The notes under the pieces were generated by a model, which searched no databases, was not told the origin of the DNA, and was given only the letters and a program-made list of their open reading frames with translations. Made by a program: the position numbers and the translations under genes. 64,000 nt of DNA from Brugia malayi (lineage: Eukaryota; Nematoda; Chromadorea; Rhabditida; Onchocercidae): positions 7,320,187-7,384,186 of the forward strand of contig NW_025062475.1 in NCBI RefSeq assembly GCF_000002995.4. The letters are read 5' to 3'. Below are positions 52,878 through 64,000 of the stretch, piece after piece. How positions within the stretch are numbered: position 1 is the stretch's first letter; the number at the start of each line of letters is the position of its first letter.

Positions 52878-55517
52878 TCTGATTAGTCTTACACTATCTT
52901 GCCACACACGCGCACTGATAACACCTGAAATTTGCTTCACATACAATTTGTACGAGTTTGAAATGAAAAATGACAGCAAATATCCACTTCAACTTATAGT
53001 ATGCAAAATATTATTATACAACATAGTATTCAGTTAAACAGCAAATATATATAAATACGTTTCAGGCAGAATAACAACTCACTACCAAGCAGATATACTT
53101 CTTAAATATGAGTCAATAGCATCAATTTATAAACCTATCTACGCAGTAATATAATACATTAGCATGGTATTAAAAGAGCTAGCTAAAAGAAAAAGAAAAT
53201 AATCTTTTAGATATTCCATTTAAGGAAGTTAGAGAACATCTGCGGGTACAACAATCCTGAAACGACACCACTTAACTTTACCCACACCTTCTGGCCATCC
53301 AGATCCAGTCTCCATAGCATGGCCCAGTTATTCTAACACTCGCATCATCCTGCCAGACACAGTGAAAATTATAATCTCTTAAGAGGTGAGACTTGTGAAA
53401 CTAGTCAATGAATGTGTTTCTTACAGTCTGTGTGACTAAACAAGACTCATAACCTGGCAAGGAGCTAAAGAGCTAAACGCATCGCATTTCCCTATGTCTA
53501 GAAATCATGAAAACCATCCCTTTCCGTGTTTCGCTCAAATTTATTCCCATGTAATACCTTTAATTGTCAGACATATTTTGGTAAGAATATAGAAGAGTAG
53601 CAAACTGTAAGTGTCAAGGATAGTAGAAGATGCAGAGAAGCTACGAACACTAACTGATATTTCCAAAAAGAATCGGAAATCCAGTACCTTTCTGGATTTC
53701 CGATTCTTTTTGGAAATACTTGTAGATCCCCAGACTACCTTCATGAAAATGGACTAGTGATCGTGTTTCTGCTATAGGCATAATAACCTTAAACATAAAA
53801 ATTCTCTCCCGTTATTAGAAAAAGTAAAAAACAAGTCACTGCTACTGAAGAAGTGAGAAATAATGAAGTGTCAAATTCATAGCATTCCTGTACACCGAAT
53901 GGTATCTTCTACAAAATAGAAGAGAAATTCATCGTTCTCTGAAAAGGTGGGTATAAAATATATAAAAAGTACGGTAAAGGATTTATGCAGAGAATAGATA
54001 GATCTGTCTGACACCCATAACTCTATAATTGATTTCTTTAAAAATGTTCCATCTGCTTCCTAATAGTTGTCTTACATTATTAAGCACAGGAAATACATGG
54101 TTAACAGGTCACCATATTTATTAAAACATGATTAATCGATCCCTTCCTGTTGCTGTACTCAATGACTTCACTGAGTTTGACTTCTTTTTTATTCTATCTA
54201 CTAAATGGTCTGTGATTAAATATATCGCATGTCATAACCTATTAAAAAATGCAAAGGTAAAATTGGTATTTCAAAATCCATCGTTTTTTGACCTTTTCCT
54301 TTTTATATGAGAGTTTTGTGACACACCTTCGTGTTGAATTAACTTTTTCTTTTTATTTGAACTCCAATGCTTCACAACCAATCAATTTATATTAGAAACT
54401 GCATTGAAAGAAATGTAACATAATTCCAAATTTAATCAGTTCTGATCTTTTACTTGCCACCAATATGACGAGAAGTTTTAGCGCCATATTTGTTGCCCAC
54501 TGCGAAATCAGCAAATTCTCGAGAAAACCTCATGTGGAAATCGTACACCATATCTGGAGTTGGCAGAGCAAACTCTCTAAATTGTTCATGTTTCTTAAAT
54601 TGCATGAGAATTTGTCAGAAATCACCAGCGATAGCAAAAAAATTGTTTAAAAAAGATGTCTCTGAGTATAGCACTTCTAGTTTTAACAATTTTTTACGCT
54701 GCAATCTGCTCAATATACCTCACTGGAAGAGAAACTATTTCTTTAAAATTTTGTATGAAACTATTCGAGATATATATGTTATTAATGCCTCTCGGAAATA
54801 TACCTGTTACTAATTAAATAGATCTCTTTAAACATTTTCCCCTGTCCAATTTCAACCAGAAATGAACTTACTCAACATACGCAGCAAGCACTATTTCTGC
54901 GACCACAATAGTACCACATATCCGGAACAAATTCTTCCTACTTACTTGGAGAGTTTCCTGATTGACCTTTGCACAGAATCTGAGTACAGATGACCTCATT
55001 GTTGTCTATGCCCTAAAACTTCATTTGTCAACTACTTATCTCTCATTACCTGTCGCCTGTATTGTCTTTCACAGACTCACAGTGAACGAACGAGAGAAGA
55101 GGGAACACTGCGCGATGATCCATGTTGTCCTCTCATACCAATACTGATTATTTCATTTCCATCTTTAATCTCTGAAGCTACGCTATTGTCAAACTATCTC
55201 ACTAGCTAGCGTCTCTTCACTTCAAACTCTCTCTTCCTTTCTCGTTGCTGTTCTTTGTCACTTTGTTACTTTATATGTCATCCTTGTTGTTTCTGAAACT
55301 GTATGTACTGATAGAAGCTGAACTAAAGATTTGTGTGGCATAGCTAGGAATCTGCTAATTAATCTGTCTTAATAGGATTGCGACACACGACACTGTTTTA
55401 GTTTTGTGGAGAGAAGTCCATCCCACTCCAAAATTTGTACTGTTTCGTATTTGCACACTAAAGTTATCATTTCTTTTGAATTAATCCTTTGAATCCTTAG
55501 GGTTGTATCTACAATAA
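52878..55517. other. Divergent intergenic region between NAA15 and WDR4
   Basis: Should hold the promoters of both genes, which are transcribed away from each other. No supported coding exon. It contains the perfect hairpin at 53658-53718. Confidence 0.55.
53658..53718. repeat. Perfect inverted repeat: 27-bp stem, 7-base loop
   Basis: Arm 53658-53684 and arm 53692-53718 are exact reverse complements around a 7-base loop. The stem contains CCAAAAAGAATCGG and its complement, so it is not simple AT repeat. A transcript of either strand would fold into a perfectly paired hairpin. It could be a small-RNA precursor, a short palindromic mobile element, or a recent inverted duplication. Confidence 0.85.
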
Positions 55518-55981
55518 ATGGCTCAGATTCATTGCCACAATGGCAGAGTGTACATTGCTGCGGGAAGAAATATTTTCGAATTTGCTTTCACAATTGATAG
55601 CATTTCTTCGAAGCTGAAACTCTGCCGTGATATTTTAGTGCCATTTAAGGGCACCGCAACTCGAAAAGAGAAAGATCAGGTGAATGATTTGTCTATAGGT
55701 TTCTTAATTTACTGGTACTAAATTATAAATAATTGGACAATGACTATATCTTTAAGATATTGGTCTGTCTCACCTTCTGCTGTTTTCAGCATGCTTCACG
55801 TCATTGTATTTAGAATTAGAATGCTTAAATACCCATTAGTATTTGCACAACTAATAGGTGTTTCCATTTAAGACTTTCATATCTTTGTTGTTTAAGTCTG
55901 TTTTCGAATTTCTAATCAGGGAGAAAAATGAGTACTCACTAAATTTAGACTGTTTCAGTTTGCCTTAATCGTGTACTGTTC

Positions 55982-56013
<32 letters not shown>

Positions 56014-57741
56014 GAAAACCTGAAGTGGTTGATAGAAATGAATACTAAAATCATGGCAAAAACATTTTGAGATTCTGGCAAGTACACTGAGTAAAGATGG
56101 CACGTTATTCGCGGTCGCTACTACATCAAAAGAATGTTTCCTGTATAATATTTTAAAAGACTGGATAGAAGTACGTCCAGCGCTGCAACTGCCAAAAGCA
56201 CCAACAGCCGTGATTTTGGATATTTCGGAAAAATTTGTAATTGTTTCTGATCGAGCGGGTAATGTTCGTCGCTATAGCTTGTATGCAGAAAATTCAGGAA
56301 AGAACGATGAATTCACTGATAGTTAGGCTTTTACATCTATAATTTTAAATGATTTAAGAAAGCTCGCGTATCTTTCTATTTTAGCTTTAAATCATATTCT
56401 GGGATCAAGTTATGTCGTGCATTATTGTTTCCTTTAGTTTTCAGATGAAGGAAATTGTGAAGGTGAACTTCTGCTAGGTCATGTATCGATGGTCCTGGAT
56501 ATTGATATGTCAAATGACCGAAGGTTCTTGACAAGTGTTGACCGTGACGAGAAAATTCGTATTTCGCATTATCCTGAATGTTATGTCATACATCGCTTTT
56601 GTTTGGGTCATAGCTCATACGTCAGTTCGATTCAGTCAAAGGACACGTTGCTTTTCTCTTCAGGTAGATTGTTATCCTAATATTACGAAACTGGATGTGG
56701 TTAGTAGTTTTTATTTGTTTTGTTTTTGTGTGATAACAATTATTCGATATAGTTGTTGTGATAACAGTTACTTTTTTTAGATAAATTTGATGTAAATCAT
56801 TCAAATGTTCGTCCAGTTAAAGAATTGTAGGTGGTGATGGTACTTTAAGAGTTTGGAATATAGATGATGGAAAGCAAGTTGCCCAGTGCAATTGCCTTGA
56901 GAAAAAGGCAATTCGTCGTTGTAAGATGTTTCCGAATTACTCTTCGAAGGTATTTTCATCTTAACTGGCTTAACTGATCTAATATTATCTTTTTGCAAAA
57001 CGCAACAAAATGAATACAAAATTTTTGGGAATCAAAAGTTTTTTGAAGTCTTTTGTTTTTCAAGAAATACCTTGCATATTACTTTTGGTCTGTTGTGTTG
57101 GTTGACAATTTTCGTTATTCTCCCTTTTCGTGTCATATGTTGCCATTGTTATTCTGAATTCTGCTCGATACGTTTTTCGCTTTTTAATTTAATTTATTTC
57201 CTTAACAAATAAATTATTGTTAAGCTTCGAAACTTGTAGACATTCAATAAGCTATGTAATTACTTACAGGGCATAAAATTGGCTGTGATTTTCGAACATT
57301 GTAAAACAGCACAAATCGTTACCTTCTTTCAAGAAAATAATGATTTCAAAATCGAATGCTTGACTTGTTCGGACTTTGTTATCGACATCACTGTAGAAGA
57401 AAATGGAATTTTTGTTTTTGGTATTACAAAGTAATTTTCTGTAACAGTTTTTTTTTTTTTTTTTTTTAGTTTAAACGGTATTTCCTGTCCTTCCAATTTT
57501 GGTTTACTTATTTTTACAAATTTGTAGGTCATCAGTTGTTTTCGGAAGATTGGATGATGGCTATCTCGAATCAGTTAGTGATATTGATGAATGTGTTGTA
57601 AATTGTTTAGGTTCAGTTAGGGAGATTTCACTACCATTGGAAAAAAAAGTTGGGTTTTATAATGTTGAAAATTATAAGCAACGTAAGACAGAGCGTATAA
57701 GGAGAAAAAGACGAAAATTGTCAGCAAGTAGTTCATATTAA
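55518..57741 (+). CDS. WDR4: WDR4/Trm82 homologue, non-catalytic subunit of tRNA m7G46 methyltransferase
   Basis: Six exons with fully consistent phases give 374 residues: 55518-55679, 56072-56321, 56445-56663, 56831-56949, 57270-57430 and 57528-57741. WDR4 is a WD40 beta-propeller that binds and stabilises the methyltransferase METTL1/Trm8, which makes 7-methylguanosine at position 46 of tRNAs. The clearest signatures are GELLLGHVSMVLDIDMS, DRDEKIRISHYPE, FCLGHSSYVSSI and GGDGTLRVWN, in the expected order. The C-terminus is a basic tail (KQRKTERIRRKRRKLS), as in animal WDR4. The start is the first ATG of an exon opening with MAQIHCHNGRVYIAAG. The first intron contains a 30-base T run. An AATAAA lies about 60 bases after the stop. 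Confidence 0.95.
55983..56012. repeat. Thirty-base poly-T tract in WDR4 intron 1
   Basis: An uninterrupted run of 30 T, about 60 bases upstream of the exon 2 acceptor. Confidence 0.9.
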
Positions 57742-58217
57742 TTTTTTTTCCAATTAATTACGTGCTAACATCTGTCACGAATTTCAATTTCGCGAAACTC
57801 TAAATAAAATAAATTCATTAAAAAAATTAAATTAACCATTCAAATTATAAATAAATGTTAACAATTTTATGAACCACTTGACTAATTTTAGATCCTTCAG
57901 ATTCATTTCTCATGCTTTTGTTTATTATCATGATTTAACTAAATTTACATACTCATTTTCCTATTCGATTCTGTAACAGTTCTTGTACTGTAATTGAATC
58001 TTTACAATTTTTATGTATCCAGATGCAACATTCGTTGTAATGTTTGTTATAAACCACTCCAATTCTTAACACATATTAATAAACAACGGAAGAAAAAATT
58101 AATATGTAATCTCTTTTTTCCCAAAAAGGAAACCGATAATAATGAAAAAATACTCTTTTTCCCTGGCTACTCTGTCTTTTGGTATTTTTCGTCTTAAAAA
58201 TTTATATCAGCAAAGAT
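57742..58217. other. Convergent intergenic region (3' ends of WDR4 and the 125-residue orphan)
   Basis: AT-rich; contains AATAAA-like signals near 57803. No coding exon supported. Confidence 0.5.
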
Positions 58218-60756
58218 TCAATCTAACTCCAATTTGATACACTGAGCATAGCGGACGCCAATAATTTTGTTCCCACGGTCAGCAGATAACACCACTGTTA
58301 CTATATTACTAACAATAGTAAAGTATGTCGGGACAGTGGATATTATGCATTAATTGAACTACCTTTCTACAATCAAGGTAAACGCTTTAAATTCCTGGTT
58401 GTTATCAGAACCTTTCAAGACAAATTCATGACACCTTCTGCAAGTTATTCGATTGATAATCTGGTATACTGCATCTAATAATAAGGCTACTACATAAGCT
58501 ACTTGCACATGAAGTTCGTTCCTAAAAATGTTGACAGCATAATTATTTAAATGGTTAATTATTAGTAACTCAGATGAATTATCATCAATCAGTCTTACTG
58601 CCGGGAAAATATTCACTACGTCACGTTAGTAGAATTTCATAGGACAATTATTTATTCAACTGAAGGAGAAACGAAGGTCAAACTTAAGTGCCTGCTGGAC
58701 GCAGTTTCTCAACATTTGTCATAATGTTATGACTGTTATTCCGATATAATTTAACAGTACTCAGTGAAGTATTGGGTTATCATTTGCCTTGATAAAAATT
58801 GAACAAGTCTTGAAGCAGCTATTTATCAGATGTCTTCGTAATAGTTGCGTTTCTAAATGTAGAGTTAGGGAAAATCTATAATATAAATTTTTATAAGGCA
58901 TTATTGATTTCAGCAACGTGTACGAGTGTATTAGTATGTCATATTTTCGTTTATTGCTCAAAGTTTATGTAAGTCTTAACGACATATAGCGATGATTTTC
59001 GGTATGAGAAAATGATTTGAAAGCAAAACGTGTCTTAATTTTACATGACATTTTCTGCAGAGAATGTACGTAACATTTACGGCAGTAATGCATTTATGGA
59101 TATAATAGACTTTTATTTTACTTTTTATTTTATGTTACTTTTTTTTTTGAAATGCTTTTGCTACCCATTGATGTACAATTCGCATAATGTTTTAATGATT
59201 TTCAAATTTAATGAAAGATTTGCGTGAATAGAAAAAATCTAAATGTAACTTGCTGTCGGCTGAAAATGACGAATAACATTGTTACGTTTTGGTAGTGAAG
59301 GATTAATTAATTACGTGGTCTGGCATAAAATAGCAGAAATTTTGAAAAAAGGCAAATAGCGGCAATATCAATATCGTTAATAATGCTTACCTGAAAAGAA
59401 ATCACAATTCAGTTGTTTTAAAAATGTAAAGGAAGTCTAGGCAATACGTAAGATGATCTCATGATTTCAGTCAAAGATTAATGTACTGCTTTGAATAAAT
59501 CAGTGACTTTTTTAATTTATTACAAATTACATTTATCTGTTTTATTCATGGTAATTTGTTAAATGTTTCTCGAGAAAGGGATTCCTATTTCTGTCGAAAA
59601 CTTTTATTTGAATAGTTTGGTATATCATAAACAAAACTTGTTATAGAGATTTATTTTTTTGTGCAAGACGGATGGTATATTATATAATAATTCTTAATCA
59701 AAAGAGAATAAAGATAATTTGAAGGAATTGTTTCCGATTTTGAATAGGACCTCGTAATTTAGCCGTAGTTTAGGAGAATCGTCAAGGTGTTCAAAGGAAG
59801 TCTTTAGAGACAGCCTGGTAACCAATTCACATAAGATATATTGGGTAATTTACAAAAGCATATTGTAATATAATCCAAAAAAGTCTGGTCTTATTATAGC
59901 GTAACGGCTGAAACGCGATATTATCAGATCGGAAGCATTTGCATATGTTTTCATTTCCAGTAATTTAACTATTGGAGAAAAGCATGGTAATTAAAAAAAA
60001 AAGGAGGAATTAGCCTAATGTCACGCTAGACATTTTAACACTTATTAAATTACAATTTATGCGAATGATCATTTGAGTAAAAGATGTTCACAATATAAAT
60101 TATTTTATTATTTGGATATATTATTATAAGTTATTTCGAGGTTCTCGACACCCTGTCAAGCTTGATTTTGTTCATCTACTAAAATCGACCTATGTTGATT
60201 TTCGCTTATTGATGAGCTTTTTCAACATATAGTTTGGGAGTTTATAATTCACCATGGATGGGGAATGTCATCAGCTTCAGTATTATTTTCAATAGTATTT
60301 AACTATGATTCAGTAAGAAAAATAATGGCTGATGCAAATTATACAGGATACAGAATTATTCGTACGTAATTAAAAAAGTACACGTTCAACTGAATAATAT
60401 TTCTAAGTAATTCAAATTAGTGAATCTAACAAAGATTTTCGGAGTACCAGAAAGAAAACATCTATGAGAAACGGGAAAACGGAATTATAATACGACTTTA
60501 TTAAGGTGAATGAGCTGTAATCAAAAGTGGTACAACAGATTCTGAAGTAATTAGTTTCAAAGATAGAAGGAAATTTTCACCAGCTTCTGTTCTTTTGAAT
60601 AAAATATTCTAGCGTAGCATTAGTTACAAAGCAGTGAAGTCGTAATACTATTTAATCGAAGAAAAAAGATGAAATTTTTTAACAACGGGAAAATAATAAC
60701 TCACCTGGTTGGGACTTTATTATCTGAGATAAAATGCTAAGATTTGCATGCATCAT
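58218..60756 (-). CDS. Orphan 125-residue protein, second gene of a tight same-strand pair
   Basis: Three exons, 60756-60705, 58597-58363 and 58308-58218, join with matching phases into 125 residues ending in TGA. Two ATGs open the frame (MMHANLSILSQIIKSQP). The middle has a hydrophobic helix-like run (VQVAYVVALLLDAVYQIIN) and a CxxC (TCRRCHEF). The end reads as beta-strands (SNIVTVVLSADRGNKIIGVR). There is no signal peptide. I do not recognise the family. The start lies 21 bases after the stop of the upstream orphan gene, with a TGCTTTAG acceptor between them, which suggests trans-splicing of a downstream operon cistron. The first intron is about 2.1 kb. Phase agreement over three exons is the main evidence that it is real. 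Confidence 0.55.
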
Positions 60757-60777
60757 TTCATGCTAAAGCAGTAGTGA
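60757..60777 (-). promoter_or_regulatory. Candidate trans-splice acceptor between two same-strand genes
   Basis: On the reverse strand the TAA of the upstream gene is followed within the 21-base gap by CTGCTTTAG and then CATGAAATGATG. A cis-join from the upstream gene's exon 4 to this acceptor would hit a stop at once. A spliced-leader acceptor directly abutting the previous stop is the arrangement of SL1-type nematode operons. Confidence 0.4.
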
Positions 60778-63111
60778 TTAAAGTTTCCGTGGTTTGATAA
60801 CTGCGTCACTATCGATTACAGATATTTTAAACCCTGAGTTGAACCGATTTGAAATCTCAGTATCAGGTATTCTGGAAATGACAGATTTTAGTCTTTGATC
60901 TGACCCAAACGAAGTCGACGATCTGGTTCTTAGCTTCTCAGTAAGCGAGTTAATTAATGCAACTTTCGCGCCTTTTTCAGGTGAGATTTGTTGAGCAGTC
61001 CCCTCATAATATGGCATTGATATTGATGCTGCTTCATTATCATCTAAAACCAGAGCCATTAATTGCATCCTTAATATTAAATAAATTTCTTATCCCTAAA
61101 AAAAAAACCCCCAGAAAATACTAAATTGTCTCATAACCATTTTAATGGAATCAATCACTGGCCATTCAGTTCCTTTGGAACATTAATTGCTTGCAATCAC
61201 TTAGATAGATGTTACAGAAGAAAATCAACAACAAATAGTATCACATATGCTTGGAATAGGACGAGAACAAAAAAAAATTGAAATACCGTTTTAAAAAAAA
61301 AGTAAAAAAAAAAACAATACCGTTTTCATCCCATCTTGATGATCTCGATTCACTGCTTGTCACGAATTGCTTCGATTTGGAATCGAAAATAGCGTAAAAT
61401 CGAGAGGGCATGTTCTTCGATAGCTGAAATAAATTATAATATTATTTAATTCATCTATCCCGGATACCTTTCTTTGGCTTATTTTTCAACTGCACCCTTG
61501 ATCCTGCTTCAATTCAACCTTGCATCTATTCCTTTTTAAGTTTCAATTTAAAACTGTTTCTTATTTGTTTTAATTTATAGAAATATCGATTATGTAATAA
61601 CAAGCTCATCTGTGGTGAAATCGTGTCAACTGGAAAGAGAGGTAGTACTGATGTGTTCTAGGATAGAGACACTCTATAAGGTGAAATAATTATCCGAAAA
61701 ATTCCGTACTACTTCCCTCCTTAAATTACTGCTTTTATTACAATTTTTATTCGCCGATATCACATCATCATACTTAATTTGCTTAGCTACGTGTTGCGAT
61801 TATATTACTTCACCTAACATTGCTCAGACGAACTTTACTGCACGAAGAATTAATTAGTTAGAGCCATCTTCTTTATGATACCAACATCAATTGATAAATG
61901 TTTATTAATATCTCATCCAAATCATAATGAACTTGTTAGAAACCGAATGCTTTATTAAAATTAGCAAAATTTTTGTGAATCTATGAACTTTTCGTTTGTT
62001 TTAGAGAGAATCAATGAACAATCTCAGAAAATAGCATTTGGAATCATTTCAGTTGTAATCGAATATTGTTTTCAATTGCAAAAACTAATTTAAGCGCGGT
62101 TTAAAGTCTGATTGAGATTTCAAAGAGAAGAAAAACTTCAAAATATTTCTTAATCAGAAAGGTAATCGCTCACTTTGCTGTTCGCAGCAATGATAGGCTT
62201 ATTAATTGCTTCCAGTTTTTGCTGCCCAAAGTAACTTCGACCTGAATGAAGCTTTTGTCGATTGTTGCTTTCATGCAGATTTGATTCAACAGCTGCAAAA
62301 TATTTTTATAAATGACATTCTCTGTCCTGTGATTACTACATGAATGTGACTATGACTCAGTTGGTGACAACTGCTAATAGTTGCAAGTAATTTAGTTTTC
62401 TTTCGTTCACTCTGGTCCTCAGAACAAACCAGATAGTGACATAGTCCGAAAAAAGTGGAAGTGAGAACATGCAGCAAAAGTGGCTCCTATGCTGGTATCA
62501 ATTTCCGGTTTCCATGTCAAATTTGCTTGAGTTCAGTTTTAAGAACAAAATGAATGAAAGTAGGGACCTTGTAAACAAGATCACTTTAAAATAATAAGTT
62601 CTATCAGTGAAGAGTAAAAAATAAATTTGTAGCAAATCAATTTTCTATCAGTTTTCTGGATAAAAAATAATAATATCAAATTGTTTATAACTGATGGAAT
62701 AAATGGAAAAGAAAAAAGCTAAGAATTCTATGTCTATGTACCTGGAAAATTAAGGAGCCTTTGTTGTGAATTTTTTCTGAGAAACACTATACCGGAAGAC
62801 GGCATATCTGGATCCCTGACAAAAACTCTGGAATTCATGAAGATTTTAAAGTTCTTTCATTACTGAATAGAAATATGCTGGATTTAAATGCCCTCAATGA
62901 CAACGATTCATAAATTGCTTTTTTTTCTTGAATTAAAACACCATAGAATAAATGGAAATGGAAATGCAAATACAAACCTCGGTGGAGCGTTTCTTTCAAA
63001 ATTCTGCAGATGCTTAGGTATTACATAATTTGGATAAACAGGATGGTACAATATTAAGCTATCTACAGTAACGGTCGCGAATAATGTAGCTATCAGCGAT
63101 AAGGTAAACAT
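60778..63111 (-). CDS. Orphan secreted protein with signal peptide
   Basis: Five exons, 63111-62978, 62827-62793 (a 35-base microexon), 62292-62174, 61423-61321 and 61043-60778, join with exact phase agreement into 218 residues ending in TAA. The N-terminus is a signal peptide (MFTLSLIATLFATVTVDS), followed by a Pro/Tyr-rich segment (ILYHPVYPNYVIPKHLQNF). The rest is polar, Ser/Arg/Lys-rich and probably disordered, with RSSTSFGSDQRLKS near residue 170 and a terminus DSDAVIKPRKL. No cysteine framework, transmembrane segment or known domain is visible. The many dibasic and monobasic sites could be processing sites. I do not recognise it; it is probably a nematode-restricted secreted protein. 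The donor of exon 4 lies in a small duplicated block: the AATACCGTTTT motif recurs about 40 bases away. Confidence 0.65.
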
Positions 63112-64000
63112 ATATCAATAAAATGGACACAGGTGACGCTGAAAATATGCGAAGCCAACAGCAATAAGGAAATAACAGTACCGTTTATCACACGCACGTT
63201 CAGTTTAAGCTTTCTACCTGCAGTGAATATGCTTGGGTTATTGGATCGAATAGCACAAGTAAACTTTTGGCAAATTTATTTTTTGTCATAATTCCGATTT
63301 CGGAATTTATAACCTAATATTACCAGATTTATGTTTCCATACCAAATATGCTTCTAGTTTATACTTACCAAATAGATAAAAAGTTAATAAGACTCTGGAA
63401 AGCGTTAACTAAAAAGCGGAACTGCGTGTGTTTTAATGAAAAAAGTGCTAACAACATTTTAAAACACAAAAATTTGATGAAAAATTTTGTAGAAAAGACA
63501 TATAATCGAATTTTTTTTGTGAGCTCTTAGAGAGTTTGACTACATTAATGGAAAAAAAAAAAAGGAATGTCTTTGAAATCAGTGGTAGTTGCATGAGAAC
63601 TATGATGGCACGACGTAAAGAAAAGGAGGTAGGTGATATAACATATGAAACGCTTGCAAACATATTAAAAAGGGGGTAAATGGGACTGATTCGGAATTTG
63701 AAGAAATGTGTGTAAGACTGAATGGAAGATAAAAGAGCGCATGCACGGACAGGACGAAAGTTAGGTGACACTTTTTCTTCTTGATTTTGATTAACAGATA
63801 TAAAGGTAGAAGAAAGAGGAGAAGGATGAAATAAGAAGGAGGTCAAGGGATGACAGGAATGCGGTCATCAAGTTAATAATATCTTGTGTGTGAAGGCTTT
63901 TGTGATTCGCATATTTTTCTTTGATCATTTCACTATTAATCCAAAAGGTCATCCTTTGTCATACTTTGCACAAAGCTATGTCAGCTCGTAATAACTGATG
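63112..64000. other. Upstream region of the secreted orphan gene
   Basis: No supported gene. A 132-codon reverse-strand frame (63448-63846) is rich in Ser, Phe and Leu with no motif or splice context and is not called. This region should include the promoter of the orphan pair. Confidence 0.45.

Noticed and set aside
61273..61290. Second AATACCGTTTT motif as an alternative donor for exon 4 of the secreted orphan
   Set aside because: Using it would include poly-A/T sequence in the coding region; it looks like a small duplication.
63448..63846. 132-codon reverse-strand open frame
   Set aside because: Among the longest frames, but Ser/Phe/Leu-rich, without motif, splice partner or balanced composition; probably chance in a purine-rich stretch.

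Overview
This is eukaryotic nuclear DNA: strongly AT-rich, with many short exons, introns that mostly begin GT and end in T-rich CAG/TAG acceptors, poly-A/T runs and AT microsatellites. The gene set (TIR-1/SARM, topoisomerase II, RPN6, phosphorylase kinase gamma, NAA15, WDR4, plus orphan secreted and basic proteins) and the intron style point to a nematode. A filarial/spirurid parasite is my best guess, but that is inference and no species is claimed. Exons were joined by hand, checking that splice phases add up and that the protein follows the known family.

Layout. 1-1712: no gene read with confidence, probably 5' introns of the next gene. 1713-11125 (+): 3' part of tir-1/SARM (armadillo repeats, two SAM domains, catalytic TIR). 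13061-21832 (+): a type IIA topoisomerase that stops straight after the catalytic core, without the usual long C-terminal domain. 23147-25796 (-): an RPN6/PSMD11-family proteasome lid subunit, first exon not found. 30871-33322 (+): the last four exons of an unrecognised gene with a coiled-coil-like stretch and a basic Ser-rich tail. 33323-39758: a 6.4-kb stretch with no supported gene. 39759-43421 (-): a complete phosphorylase kinase gamma gene. 46114-52877 (-): a complete 19-exon NAA15 gene (NatA auxiliary subunit), carrying one apparent single-base frameshift. 55518-57741 (+): a complete six-exon WDR4 gene (tRNA m7G46 methyltransferase subunit). 58218-60756 (-) and 60778-63111 (-): two small orphan genes, the second with a signal peptide, separated by only 21 bases, which suggests a trans-spliced operon.

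The known genes are housekeeping or signalling genes with no shared pathway: SARM NADase signalling, DNA topology, proteasome assembly, glycogen breakdown, co-translational N-terminal acetylation and tRNA modification. The features most worth a second look are the tightly spaced orphan pair near the right end, the topoisomerase without its tail, the possible GC-AG introns in tir-1 and rpn-6, a decayed exon copy and frameshift in NAA15, and a perfect 27-bp hairpin between NAA15 and WDR4.
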